NCBI RefSeq assembly: GCF_025567285.1
Contig: NZ_JAOQJT010000001.1
Span: 62,001-126,000 of the forward strand
Direction: 5' to 3'
Length of the DNA stretch: 64,000 nt
DNA from: Coprococcus aceti
GTDB taxonomy: Bacteria > Bacillota > Clostridia > Lachnospirales > Lachnospiraceae
In this document: positions 49,261 to 58,864 of the stretch, in pieces
Layout of the letters: the number at the start of each line of letters is the position of its first letter
Position numbering within the stretch: position 1 is the stretch's first letter
The notes under the pieces: generated by a model
The model's input: the letters and a program-made list of their open reading frames with translations, nothing else
Told to the model about the DNA's origin: nothing
The model's database searches: none
Made by a program: the position numbers and the translations under genes

Positions 49261-50430
49261 TTATTTTGTAATTCCAAGCTTTATTGCCTCGTCAGCTACA
49301 GCCTTGGCAACCACCTTAGCAACTCTCTCGTCAAATGCTCCAGGAATGATGTAATCCTCCTTGAGCTCATCATCTGTTACAATGGATGCGATAGCCTTGG
49401 CTGCTGCCATCTTCATCTCTTCAGTTATGCCTGTTGCCTTGGCGTCCAGGGCACCTCTGAATATTCCCGGGAATACTAGAACGTTATTGATCTGGTTTGG
49501 ATAATCCGAACGGCCCGTCGCCATTACTCTTACTCCGCCCTTTGCCGCTTCCTCAGGCATGATCTCAGGTGTAGGGTTTGCCATGGCAAATACTATAGGA
49601 TCTGCTGCCATAGATGCAACCATCTCTGCTGTCACGATATTTGGAGCTGAAACTCCGACAAATACATCCTTACCCTTCATTATCTCGGCAAGAGAACCTG
49701 TCTGTCTGTCCTTGTTTGTAATCTCTGCCATCTCTGCCTGTGCCGGATTCATCCAGTCCTGTCCAGGACACAGAGCACCCTGCCTGTCCACGAGAACCAC
49801 ATTGCCTATACCGAGCTGAAGCAGAAGCTTACATATTGATATACCTGCAGAACCTGCTCCGTTGATAACCACATTTGCCTCGTCAAACGGCTTGCCGACA
49901 AGCTTTAACGCATTGATGAGTCCTGCTGACACAACGATAGCTGTACCATGCTGATCGTCATGGAATACAGGAATGTCAAGTTCTTCCTTAAGTCTTTTCT
50001 CTATCTCGAAGCATCTTGGAGCTGATATATCCTCCAGATTGATTCCGCCAAATACAGGTGCAATGCGCTTTACTGTCTCAACGATCTCATCCACATCCTT
50101 TGTGTCAAGGCAGATAGGGAATGCGTCAACTCCGCCGAACTCCTTGAAGAGTATGGACTTTCCTTCCATTACAGGTATAGCTGCCTCAGGTCCTATATCT
50201 CCCAGGCCGAGAACCGCTGTTCCGTCTGATACCACGGCAACCATGTTGCCCTTGCATGTATATTTGTATACGTCAGCCTTATTGTCACGGATCTTTCTGC
50301 AAGGCTCTGCAACGCCCGGTGTGTAAGCCGTGCTCAGATCGTCTCTGTTCTTCACTGCCACCTTGGACACTACCTCTACCTTACCCTTGTGCTCCTCATG
50401 CATCTTAAGACTTAAACTATTGTAATCCAT
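49261..50430 (-). CDS. NAD(P)-dependent malic enzyme
   Basis: 389 residues, the short bacterial form. Converts malate to pyruvate and CO2 with NAD(P)H production. Motifs: DLSTAYTPGVAEPCRKI at the start, LGDIGPEAAIPVMEGKSIL, the metal/acid segment VFHDDQHGTAIVVSAGL and the nucleotide-binding INGAGSAGISICKLLLQLG; FAMANPTPEIMPEEA near the end. Cytoplasmic. Single-gene unit with its own terminator. Confidence 0.95.
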   Translation of the reverse strand: MDYNSLSLKMHEEHKGKVEVVSKVAVKNRDDLSTAYTPGVAEPCRKIRDNKADVYKYTCKGNMVAVVSDGTAVLGLGDIGPEAAIPVMEGKSILFKEFGGVDAFPICLDTKDVDEIVETVKRIAPVFGGINLEDISAPRCFEIEKRLKEELDIPVFHDDQHGTAIVVSAGLINALKLVGKPFDEANVVINGAGSAGISICKLLLQLGIGNVVLVDRQGALCPGQDWMNPAQAEMAEITNKDRQTGSLAEIMKGKDVFVGVSAPNIVTAEMVASMAADPIVFAMANPTPEIMPEEAAKGGVRVMATGRSDYPNQINNVLVFPGIFRGALDAKATGITEEMKMAAAKAIASIVTDDELKEDYIIPGAFDERVAKVVAKAVADEAIKLGITK

Positions 50431-50570
50431 GTCTGTTCCTTTCTGCGCACCCGCGCATCCTGTATTTTATCTACTGTATATATAACAGCGCCTCTCCTAT
50501 ATAGCGCTGCTCCGGAATCCCTGTTTTCCCCGGCAACACCGCTTATTCCATAATAACCTTGGCTCACATT

Positions 50571-52391
50571 TTAGTCAACGATATGTGCCAGCATATGTAC
50601 TCTGTTGAATGGGAACGAGAAGTAATATCCATCTGCAAAATCCGAAGTGTACTCAAGTATATCTCTGGCGATCTGTATGCCGCACTCCTCGCCTTCCTGC
50701 CTTGTGGCATTTCCACTGTATCTCTCTATAATCTCGTCCGGGATCTCTATGCCCGCCATCTCATTTTTCATGAACAAGGCATTTCTCCTGCTGACAAGCG
50801 GCATGATTCCCACAAGTATTGTCGCGCCGGTCTCAGCCTTCATGTCTCTGAGGATCTGTGCCTGCTCTCTGGAGAACACCGGCTGTGTCAGAAAGAATTC
50901 AGCCCCGGCTTCCATCTTTCTCTTTATTCTGTCTATCTCAAACTTTGTGTTAAGTCTGTTCTGGTTGATCGCTCCGCCGTAGGTGATCTTATCCCCGCTG
51001 AACACCTCTTCGTTCATAGACTGCAGCAGCTTCATCATTCCGACTGAATCAAAGTTGAACACGCTCCTGGTCGTCTGTCTGAACATGACCGGAACCGGAT
51101 CACCTGTTATGACAAGGAAATCCTTTATGCCATTAAGCTGTGCACCGAGCACGCTTCCCCTTATGGCTATGGCATTCTTATCACGGCAGCACAGATGCGG
51201 CATGACCCTGAGTCCTGTCTCCTTATGCACTTTCTCCGCCATGAGTATGGAATCCGCTCTGGTTCTTCCCGATGGCGAATCAGGGAATGTCACCACATCC
51301 ACATGTGACTGCTTAAGTATATGGGCTGCATCAAGCAGCTTCTGATCGTTGACATCCACCGGAGGCGCCAGCTCCACAGCAATCAGCTTATGCTTGTGTC
51401 CGTCGGCATTTTTTGTGGCTGCCCCGCCACGCTCCAGACGTCCTTTGAGGAAATTGTCCTTTACAGCACTGTCAGCCTGTACCTTTTCCACATGAACCTT
51501 GGCAGCCTTTGCAATATCTCCGGTTTTCACCCGCTCCATGATCTGATGTATGTATTCAGGATTTGTTCCGCAGCATCCTCCTATGATATCTGCACCAAGC
51601 GCCGCTATGTCCTGGATCTTATCTATGAATCCCTCTTTGTTGTCATTGAACACCAGTCTGCTCTGTGTAAACTTCGGGTATCCCGCATTCGGCATGACTG
51701 ATACAGGCTTTCCGCAGTCTATATCCAGCTTTTTCAGAAGCTGAAGCATATGGTACGGACCAACTCCGCAGTTGAATCCAACACAGTCCACGTACTGATT
51801 TCCTGCCACCTGGGAGAGCAATGCTCTTGCCGAAAATCCACAGTTGCTGTACCCAAACTGGTTCACGCAGAACGACACCATGACCGGCGTGTCCTTTCTT
51901 GCCTTCAGGTGCTTCACCACAGGCTCGAGCACATTGAACTCAGGAAATGTCTCAAACCAGATGATATCCACTCCCATGTCCTGCATCGCCTCACCCAGCA
52001 GCTTGTACTGTGACACCCTTTCATTCAGTGTGAGACCGGCATCCGCAGGTATTGGGCCTATATCTCCGGCAATGTATACCTTTTTGTGATCCGTTCCAGC
52101 TTCGCCGTCCGCAGCCTGCTTCGCAAGCTTTACCGCCGCACGCACATTTGAAATGACATAATCCATGTCAGCATCAAGGCTCGCTGTATTTGCCGCAAAT
52201 GTATTTGTCCTTATAAGCCCGGCTCCCGCCTTCACATACTCTTTATGGATTTCAAGTACCCGCTCCGGGTGGCGCATGTTTGCAAGCTCAGGAGCGACAG
52301 TTCCCTGCTCTCCGTACATTCCCACATAACAGGTTCCAAATGCCCCGTCTGCAACAAGTAATTTATCTTTTAAACTCTCAAGTATATTCAT
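50571..52391 (-). CDS. Fused homocysteine S-methyltransferase / methylenetetrahydrofolate reductase
   Basis: 606 residues. N-terminal half (about 1-290): homocysteine methyltransferase with VADGAFGTCYVGMYGEQG and the zinc motif IIGGCCGTNPEYI plus an upstream Cys in GFNCGVGPY. C-terminal half (about 325-606): MTHFR with HLCCRDKNAIAIRG, NFLVITGDP-like FLVITGDPVPVM and FFLTQPVFSREQAQ. Together they make 5-methyl-THF and pass the methyl to homocysteine, giving methionine. The fusion is common in Firmicutes (YitJ type). Confidence 0.93.
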   Translation of the reverse strand: MNILESLKDKLLVADGAFGTCYVGMYGEQGTVAPELANMRHPERVLEIHKEYVKAGAGLIRTNTFAANTASLDADMDYVISNVRAAVKLAKQAADGEAGTDHKKVYIAGDIGPIPADAGLTLNERVSQYKLLGEAMQDMGVDIIWFETFPEFNVLEPVVKHLKARKDTPVMVSFCVNQFGYSNCGFSARALLSQVAGNQYVDCVGFNCGVGPYHMLQLLKKLDIDCGKPVSVMPNAGYPKFTQSRLVFNDNKEGFIDKIQDIAALGADIIGGCCGTNPEYIHQIMERVKTGDIAKAAKVHVEKVQADSAVKDNFLKGRLERGGAATKNADGHKHKLIAVELAPPVDVNDQKLLDAAHILKQSHVDVVTFPDSPSGRTRADSILMAEKVHKETGLRVMPHLCCRDKNAIAIRGSVLGAQLNGIKDFLVITGDPVPVMFRQTTRSVFNFDSVGMMKLLQSMNEEVFSGDKITYGGAINQNRLNTKFEIDRIKRKMEAGAEFFLTQPVFSREQAQILRDMKAETGATILVGIMPLVSRRNALFMKNEMAGIEIPDEIIERYSGNATRQEGEECGIQIARDILEYTSDFADGYYFSFPFNRVHMLAHIVD

Positions 52392-52531
52392 CTAACATCT
52401 CCATCCTAATATTATTTTTCACATGCGTCTATATCCGTACGATTATACAGTACTTTTTGAGCAGATGTATCTATTTCTGCGCTGAGTGCGCATTTATCTT
52501 TAGCACTTTACCATATTAAACTGTCCTATAT

Positions 52532-52560
52532 AGAATAATATAGGAATTGCGATTAGTCAA
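52532..52560 (-). promoter_or_regulatory. Promoter for the methyltransferase/MTHFR gene
   Basis: Minus-strand -35 TTGACT (52560-52555), 17-bp spacer, -10 TATTCT (52537-52532). The leader of roughly 135 nt contains a small TGCGC/GCGCA hairpin (near 52482-52496) but no S-box (SAM riboswitch) signature that I can see. A second -10-like TATAAT lies near 52442-52447. Confidence 0.5.
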
Positions 52561-52579
52561 ATTTACGCTAAAAAATTGC

Positions 52580-52606
52580 CAGGTTCAAAAAATCTATTTG
52601 AACCTG
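52580..52606 (-). terminator. Terminator of the ABC-F gene
   Basis: Perfect 10-bp stem CAGGTTCAAA/TTTGAACCTG, 7-nt loop; on the minus strand followed by GCAATTTTTTAG. 20 bp after the ABC-F stop. Confidence 0.85.
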
Positions 52607-52625
52607 ACAGTTTTATAATATCTGA

Positions 52626-54182
52626 TCACTGGAGCAGCGTGTACTGCTCCAGATTCCACACGTCTGTCACAAGACCATCATAAAATTCAGGCTCATGACA
52701 TACCAGAAGTATAGACCCCTTATACTCGGAAAGAGCACGCTTCAATTCATCCTTGGCATCAACGTCAAGATGGTTTGTCGGCTCGTCAAGCAGAAGCACA
52801 TTTGTATCAGTGTTGATTAACTTGCAAAGTCTCACCTTCGCCTGCTCGCCACCCGAGAGGACCTTCACCTTGCTCTCGATATGCTTGGTGGTAAGTCCGC
52901 ATTTGGCAAGAGCCGCACGTACCTCATACTGGGTATATCCCGGGAATTCCTCCCAGATTTCCTGCAGGCATGTATTCTCGCCCGGCTTGACCTCCTGCTC
53001 AAAGTATCCAATGTGCAGATAGTCGCCAAGCTGCGCCTTGCCGGATATAGCCGGGATAAGTCCAAGCACACTCTTCAGGAATGTCGTCTTTCCTATACCA
53101 TTCGTTCCTGTGATGGCTATCTTGTCACTGCGCTCCATGCGGAGACTCATCGGTTTGGAAAGCGGCTTGTCCTTGCTGTAACCTATCACCAGATCATCAG
53201 TCTCGAATATGACCTTACCAGAGGTTCTCGCTTCCTTGAAGTTGAACTCAGGCTTCGGTTTCTCACGCTCAAGCTGAATGACATCCATCTTGTCAAGTTT
53301 CTTCTGTCTGGACATAGCCATATTTCTTGTGGCAACCCGGGCTTTATTTCTCGCCACAAAATCCTTCAGCTCAGATATCTCCTGCTGCTGCTTTCTGTAC
53401 GCAGCCTCAAGCTGGGATTTCTTCACCGCATACACCTCCTGGAACTTGTCATAATCGCCGACATATCTGCCCAGCTGACAATTCTCCATATGGTATATGA
53501 TATTTACAACTGAATTCAGGAACGGAATGTCATGGGATATAAGAATAAACGCATTCTCGTATTCCTGAAGGTATCTCTTGAGCCACTCTATATGGTGTGC
53601 ATCAAGATAATTTGTAGGCTCGTCGAGCAGAAGTATCTCCGGCTTTTCAAGCAGAAGCTTCGCCAGCAGAACCTTGGTTCTCTGTCCGCCCGACAGCTCA
53701 GTTACATCCTTGTCCAGTCCAAGCTGCAACAGGTCAAATGCTCTGGCAACCTCCTCAACCTTCGAATCTATTATATAGAAGTCATGGCTGTCCAGAAGAT
53801 CCTGAAGAAGTCCCATCTCCTCAAGAAGAGTGTTCATCTCATCCTCGTCAGTGACCTCCGCCAGCTTGTCACATATCTCATTTATCCTCTTCTCCATATC
53901 GAAAAGTCTGGAGAACGCATCCCTCAGCACTCCGCCTATGGTCATGCCCGGCTCAAGGACCGTGTGCTGATCCAGATATCCGACCTTCACATTCTTCGCC
54001 CAGGTCACTGTACCCTCATCCGGCATGAGACTGCCCGTCACTATATTCATGAAGGTTGATTTACCTTCACCATTTGCGCCGACAAGCCCTATATGCTCAC
54101 CTGCCAGAAGTCTGAATGACACATTTTCAAATATTGCCCTGTCACCAAATCCATGGCTAAGGTTGCTTACATCTAATATCAT
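52626..54182 (-). CDS. ABC-F family ATPase
   Basis: 518 residues with two ABC domains and no membrane part. First: Walker A GANGEGKSTFMN, signature LSGGQRTKV, Walker B ILLLDEPTNYLD. The second: GTNGIGKTTFLK, LSGGEQAKV, VLLLDEPTNHLD. A charged linker (about 250-315, AAYRKQQQEISELKDFVARN) separates them. ABC-F proteins act on the ribosome, relieving stalls or some antibiotics. Resembles housekeeping YdiF/YbiT-type members more than known resistance proteins, but this cannot be settled here. Confidence 0.93.
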   Translation of the reverse strand: MILDVSNLSHGFGDRAIFENVSFRLLAGEHIGLVGANGEGKSTFMNIVTGSLMPDEGTVTWAKNVKVGYLDQHTVLEPGMTIGGVLRDAFSRLFDMEKRINEICDKLAEVTDEDEMNTLLEEMGLLQDLLDSHDFYIIDSKVEEVARAFDLLQLGLDKDVTELSGGQRTKVLLAKLLLEKPEILLLDEPTNYLDAHHIEWLKRYLQEYENAFILISHDIPFLNSVVNIIYHMENCQLGRYVGDYDKFQEVYAVKKSQLEAAYRKQQQEISELKDFVARNKARVATRNMAMSRQKKLDKMDVIQLEREKPKPEFNFKEARTSGKVIFETDDLVIGYSKDKPLSKPMSLRMERSDKIAITGTNGIGKTTFLKSVLGLIPAISGKAQLGDYLHIGYFEQEVKPGENTCLQEIWEEFPGYTQYEVRAALAKCGLTTKHIESKVKVLSGGEQAKVRLCKLINTDTNVLLLDEPTNHLDVDAKDELKRALSEYKGSILLVCHEPEFYDGLVTDVWNLEQYTLLQ

Positions 54183-54197
54183 AATCTCTCCTTTTTA

Positions 54198-56075
54198 CTA
54201 ATCCACCGGCTTTAAATACATTACAGACAGAGCCGGAAGATCAAAGCCGAAGTCACCGCATACGCCCTTGATACTCTTCACGGTGTCTTTAGTGTTTCCA
54301 CCGTATTTATTCCAGTCCGTGTTCATGAGAACTTTCATGGAATTGCCCTCGCCGTATCTGAAATGATAATCCCTGTATGTATTTCCTGATAGGTTCATGA
54401 CTACTACTATCTTATTTTCCTCAATAACTCTCTGGAATATATATACAACATCCTGCTCTTTGCCACAGAGTATCCAGTCAAAGCCGTGTGGGTCGTCGTC
54501 CCACCCTGACAGCGCAGGCTCTTTCAGATAGAGCTTATTCAAATCTTTTATAAATCTGTTAAATGAATCGTGGTTCGGGTATTTCAGTATATCCCAGTCC
54601 TGCTCACGCTTCTCGTCCCACTCTCTTAGCTGGGCTATCTCGTTACCCATGAAGTTAAGCTTCTTGCCCGGATGCGCATACATGTAGGCGTAGAGCGCCT
54701 TTGCATTTGGGAATTTCTCTTCATATGATCCCGCCATCTTCTGGGCTATGGTTGCCTTGCCATGTACAACCTCGTCATGCGAGAGTGGCAGCATGTATCT
54801 CTCATTATAAAAATACATCATGGAGAATGTCAGCTTGTGATACTGGTCGCCTCTGCAAAACGGCAGAGTTCTGAAGAAATTCAATGTGTCATTCATCCAA
54901 CCCATATCCCATTTGTAGTCAAATCCCAGTCCGCCGTATCCGACTTCCTTGGTGGTTCCCTTGTAGTCCGTGGAATCCTCGGCGCAGAGAATACATGACG
55001 GGTGTCTGTCCTTAAGTCCCTGGTTAAGCCCCTTTATAAACTCAACCGCCCTGTCATTTACACCTCTAGACTCGTCGCCCATCCAGTAGATTATCCTGCT
55101 GATGGCATCCATTCTTAGGCCATCAAAATGATACTCTGTGAGCCAGTAATTCGCCGCACTCTTGAGAAATGTCTGAACTTCTCCCTTGGAATGGATGAAA
55201 TTCTTACTACCCCACTCGCTGTAGCCCACATCATCGGTCGGATGCTCATACAGATTGGTTCCGTCATACTTTGCAAGTCCATATCCATCCAGTGCAAAAT
55301 GCACAGGCACATAGTCCATGATGGCACCTATGCCGTTCTTGTGAAGCGTATCGATGAGGAACTTCAGGTCATCCGCCGTTCCGTATCTAGCCGTCGGACT
55401 GAAGAATCCGGTATTCTGGTAGCCCCATGACTCATCACATGGATGCTCCGAAAGCGGCATAAACTCCACATAATTGTAGCCCTGCTCTTTCAGATATTCC
55501 ACAAGCATCGGTGCTATCTCTCTGTATGTATACCAGCCCTCAGCAACTCGGTCAGTCTCAATGACTTCTTCCGGTGTCAGCTGTTTTCCATTCTCATCAT
55601 ACACCGGTTTGCAGTGCCATGACCCCATATGCATCTCATACACATTGAGCGGACCACCCTTGCACTCATTCCGTGTCCTCATCCATCTTGCATCGCCAAA
55701 TGTATACTCATCCATATCTCTTATTATAGATGCAAATGCCGGTCTCAGCTCCATGCCGAATCCATACGGATCACAGTGATCCACACAATATCCATCTCTC
55801 TGGTATATCTTATATTTATACATCTGTCCGGCCTTTGCCCCCGGCACAAAACACTTGAAAAAGCTGCCATCGTAACACCTCTCCATGGCAGTCTCTCCCC
55901 ATGAATTGAACTCACCTGTAACCGTCACCGACTCCGCATTCGGTGCATACGTCACAAAGTCCACTCCTGTCACTGCTTTCCTCCTGCTCTTGCCCACGTT
56001 CTCCTTCACAACGTGTGCGCCGAGCTCATTGTAGGCATCAAAGCACCTTCCCGAATAAAACTCATACAAATCCAT
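54198..56075 (-). CDS. glgB: 1,4-alpha-glucan branching enzyme
   Basis: 625 residues from ATG at 56075 (GGAGG upstream). N-terminal CBM48-like domain (VTGEFNSWGETAMERCYDGS), then the GH13 barrel with VPVHFALD, nucleophile region DGLRMDAISRI, acid/base LCAEDST and LPLSHDEVVHG. Forms alpha-1,6 branches in glycogen. Ends with an all-beta domain. Only 15 bp separate it from the ABC-F gene downstream, so the two may be co-transcribed. No other glycogen genes are in the window. Confidence 0.95.
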   Translation of the reverse strand: MDLYEFYSGRCFDAYNELGAHVVKENVGKSRRKAVTGVDFVTYAPNAESVTVTGEFNSWGETAMERCYDGSFFKCFVPGAKAGQMYKYKIYQRDGYCVDHCDPYGFGMELRPAFASIIRDMDEYTFGDARWMRTRNECKGGPLNVYEMHMGSWHCKPVYDENGKQLTPEEVIETDRVAEGWYTYREIAPMLVEYLKEQGYNYVEFMPLSEHPCDESWGYQNTGFFSPTARYGTADDLKFLIDTLHKNGIGAIMDYVPVHFALDGYGLAKYDGTNLYEHPTDDVGYSEWGSKNFIHSKGEVQTFLKSAANYWLTEYHFDGLRMDAISRIIYWMGDESRGVNDRAVEFIKGLNQGLKDRHPSCILCAEDSTDYKGTTKEVGYGGLGFDYKWDMGWMNDTLNFFRTLPFCRGDQYHKLTFSMMYFYNERYMLPLSHDEVVHGKATIAQKMAGSYEEKFPNAKALYAYMYAHPGKKLNFMGNEIAQLREWDEKREQDWDILKYPNHDSFNRFIKDLNKLYLKEPALSGWDDDPHGFDWILCGKEQDVVYIFQRVIEENKIVVVMNLSGNTYRDYHFRYGEGNSMKVLMNTDWNKYGGNTKDTVKSIKGVCGDFGFDLPALSVMYLKPVD

Positions 56076-56388
56076 AACTTTTCCTCCATACAAAGTTAGT
56101 GTTCAAGTTCCATCATCCAAGCCCTCTCAGTCATTTCTTGACTGTAGTAAATTACCTTCAGTATACCGTTGCACATCCGCTATATGAATATTCGTTTTTT
56201 GATAAAAGTAAAATAATTTACTCCAGACAATTATTGACAATTAGATTTAATATGTATATACGTTTTTTTGACTATATCTTTCTTTTGTTGTATTCTATAT
56301 TATAATGCATAGAGCATCATCAGGGCGCTTACAGCCATTTATAATCATTACCCGCGTACAGCTTTTGTATGATCAGAAAGGAGCTTTT
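56076..56388. other. Divergent intergenic region between glgB and the TetR gene
   Basis: About 310 bp, AT-rich, expected to hold both promoters. A candidate plus-strand -35 TTGACA is at 56234-56239 with TATATA 15 bp further (56255-56260); a TATAAT lies near 56299-56304. No gene or strong hairpin seen. Confidence 0.4.
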
Positions 56389-56922
56389 ATGGACAGAAGG
56401 ATTCAGCGTACACGCAACAGCTTATTCAGCGCATTTATCGAACTGCGTGCCACCAAACCTGTGGAGAAGATCACAGTGAAGGAACTCACAGAAAAGGCCA
56501 ATATCAGCAAGCAGACTTTCTATCTGCATTTTCAGGATATATATGATCTGTCGGAATACCTCGAAAATGATGCTCTTCTGTCCCTCATCGGTGACATTCC
56601 AAATCCAGAATATATGCTTACCAATCCTGCAGAAGCAAGCAGGCAGTTATGCAACGCATTTATCAACCAGGGACATTTGTTCTCCATACTCTTTCCTGAT
56701 GACAACAGAAGCTACGGAGTCCTGACCAACAAGCTCGACGCCCTCATCAAGGAGAAGATATATGACGCCCGTCCCGAGTTCAGAGATGACCTTGCCAAGA
56801 ATGTTGAGGTGTCAATGTTCGTACAAGGCTGTGCTTATACTTTCCTGAAATACAAAGATCAGGATGCCGCTATGGTCATAGATACCCTTGCTGGGATCAT
56901 AGACAGGGCAACCAGAGCGTAA
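56389..56922 (+). CDS. TetR-family transcriptional regulator
   Basis: 177 residues from ATG at 56389 (AAAGGAG upstream). The N-terminal helix-turn-helix (RTRNSLFSAFIELRATKPVE; ITVKELTEKANISKQTFYLH F) is typical of TetR proteins with the YxHF motif. The C-terminal domain (TetR_C_7-like, GHLFSILFPDDNRSYG) probably binds an unknown ligand. Divergent from glgB, convergent with the pseudo-PTS gene. Targets unknown. Confidence 0.9.
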   Translation: MDRRIQRTRNSLFSAFIELRATKPVEKITVKELTEKANISKQTFYLHFQDIYDLSEYLENDALLSLIGDIPNPEYMLTNPAEASRQLCNAFINQGHLFSILFPDDNRSYGVLTNKLDALIKEKIYDARPEFRDDLAKNVEVSMFVQGCAYTFLKYKDQDAAMVIDTLAGIIDRATRA

Positions 56923-56942
56923 ATAAATGGCATGTGAGCTTT

Positions 56943-57962
56943 TCAGACGACAAGCTCGCATGCCACATATTCATAATTCACTTTCTCTCTCCGGTTTATC
57001 TTAAGCTGATATCCTTTATCTATGCCACCAGAATGACCTGTATCAGCATTTTCATCGGAATGTACCTCCAGCACAGCATATACAGTTTCGCCTCTGCCAG
57101 CAAGCGTCTCATATGGATACTCTGCAAGCAGCCTTCCTTTTCGCACCTTCTCACCATCACCACATGTAAGTCTTATATCTACATAGCTCTGTGTCCTCTG
57201 CCATCCGGTGTCGATCTCTGATATCAGATATATCCTGACCACGTATCCTTCCTCAGATGTACACTCTATCTGACCTTCTCCGGCTTTACTATATCCAGCC
57301 TTGCAGTCAAACGGCGCTCTGATCTCTCCCCGTGTGGCTCGAATCGCACACAAGCCGACACTCCCGTCTCCCAGGTTCTGTAGGCAATGTATATCAGATA
57401 CGCGCACAACATCACCTTCAACAGGCACATACACCTTCTTAAGCACTCTTTCATAATCGATCTCAGCCTCCTGTTCAATATTATCTTTCCTGTGTCCATC
57501 TATATATCTTCCAAGCTCTCGGCATATCCTTTCCACCTGATCCTCATAGAATACCTGCACCTGCCTGCCCTTTGCCAGTATTCCCAGAGCTCCTGTGGCT
57601 TTCAGTTTTCTCCTGTCCACCAGCGCCCCGTTGTTCACCGTAACTCTAAGTCTTGTATCACTGCTCCTCAGACTGTAAATATTTGCTGTTCCTCCCAAAG
57701 CTCCAGCAATGGCAATGGCTACAGCATCACCATCAATGTAGTTATCCTCCGCTGAATACTCCCTGTCCTCCCGCTCATCCTGACTATCTTCCAGACTGCC
57801 TGAGGCATTTCCCCTGACGTATTTTCTTATCCATACGGTCAGACATACCGCAGCCGCCAAACAGACAATCACCAGCACCATTGCCACCATAAACTCATTT
57901 TCAATATTATTGATCCCAGTCAAAGCAAAAAGGACATCCATATCCGCATTCAAATTTCTCAT
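56943..57962 (-). CDS. Membrane-anchored PTS EIIB-EIIA-like protein lacking phospho-acceptor residues
   Basis: 339 residues. One transmembrane helix (about 24-46), an acidic linker (57-75), then a glucose-type EIIB-like domain (about 79-155: IAGALGGTANIYSLRSSDTR, KATGALGILAKGRQVQVF) in which Ser101 stands where EIIB has the phospho-Cys of CxTRLR. An EIIA-Glc-like domain follows (about 178-300: VYVPVEGDVVRVSD, GDGSVGLCAI, IRAPFDC, GEKVRKGRLLAEY). There is no His between 193 and 300, so both active histidines are missing. Likely a structural or regulatory derivative rather than a transporter. Confidence 0.7.
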   Translation of the reverse strand: MRNLNADMDVLFALTGINNIENEFMVAMVLVIVCLAAAVCLTVWIRKYVRGNASGSLEDSQDEREDREYSAEDNYIDGDAVAIAIAGALGGTANIYSLRSSDTRLRVTVNNGALVDRRKLKATGALGILAKGRQVQVFYEDQVERICRELGRYIDGHRKDNIEQEAEIDYERVLKKVYVPVEGDVVRVSDIHCLQNLGDGSVGLCAIRATRGEIRAPFDCKAGYSKAGEGQIECTSEEGYVVRIYLISEIDTGWQRTQSYVDIRLTCGDGEKVRKGRLLAEYPYETLAGRGETVYAVLEVHSDENADTGHSGGIDKGYQLKINRREKVNYEYVACELVV

Positions 57963-58001
57963 AAGAATTCCTCCTGCAAATATAATGTCCTTCTCTTAAT
58001 T

Positions 58002-58802
58002 TTAATATTCATTTATAACTTCCGCAAACCTGTTCACATCCGCTTCCGGCAGCCTGTATATCTTCTCTATCTTGTTCTTAGTCATCTCCAGAATCTGCCT
58101 GTCAAACTGTGCACCTTTTATGTACTCAATCGTCTTGTCCGGGAACACGAAATAGCTCTCCGCCAGGCCAAAGGCTACACCGTCCTTTGCACAGTAGCCG
58201 CCATCCTGCATATGTTCAAATGCATAAAGGCATTTGTCGATATACTTGTCATTCACAAAGTAGCACTTCAGCATGATAGCCACGAACCTGAGTCTGAAGT
58301 CATCGGACATATCCTGCCAGGTTCCTACTGCGATGCCTCCCTGTCCCTCTGGAATCTCTGCCTCCTCCTTCTTTCTCCACGCAGGATTCAGCTCGGAATC
58401 TCCCATATACTTCATGATGAATTCCCACACTATCTCCGGGTACATGGATGCCGCCACAAATGTACTGCAGAACGAGTCACACACCCACCAGTTGTCTATC
58501 TTGGGAACAAATTCATCGGCATATGCAAGTATCTCCTCCAGCTTGCCCTGTGCGAATCCAAGGACAAGCCCCTGAATGACCACATCCTCCAGCGTATCAT
58601 CCGGCGCATGCTTCAGATACTCCTTCCAGTTTATGTCGGCTATCTGTCTGGCTATCTCCTTCAGGTCATCCAGCCTCACACCTATTATATTGCCACAGCC
58701 CGGAAGGTTCATGGCCAGATATTTGCCAAATTCCGGATCCATGTGCTCATACAGTTCAGACCTAACCAGTCTGTTCACATCCTCAAAAGAACTGCTCTCC
58801 AT
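58002..58802 (-). CDS. AlkD-like DNA alkylation repair protein
   Basis: 266 residues of HEAT-like helical repeats. Family signatures: LPGCGNIIGVRLDDLKEIAR near 35-55 (the GV....LR.iA motif), DNWWVCDSFCST near 120 and LRFVAIMLKCYF near 185. AlkD proteins excise bulky or positively charged alkylated bases. The ATG at 58802 lies shortly after the upstream dehydrogenase stop, suggesting an operon with it. Confidence 0.85.
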   Translation of the reverse strand: MESSSFEDVNRLVRSELYEHMDPEFGKYLAMNLPGCGNIIGVRLDDLKEIARQIADINWKEYLKHAPDDTLEDVVIQGLVLGFAQGKLEEILAYADEFVPKIDNWWVCDSFCSTFVAASMYPEIVWEFIMKYMGDSELNPAWRKKEEAEIPEGQGGIAVGTWQDMSDDFRLRFVAIMLKCYFVNDKYIDKCLYAFEHMQDGGYCAKDGVAFGLAESYFVFPDKTIEYIKGAQFDRQILEMTKNKIEKIYRLPEADVNRFAEVINEY

Positions 58803-58864
58803 CTTCCTGATCTATCCTTTCTTCTTACAGCTAAATTTCTGCTCTATGGCTAATCTTATTCTTT

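Noticed and set aside
52392..52531. SAM (S-box) riboswitch in front of the methionine-synthesis gene
   Set aside because: The leader is long enough, but the S-box core sequences and a terminator/antiterminator pair are not visible.
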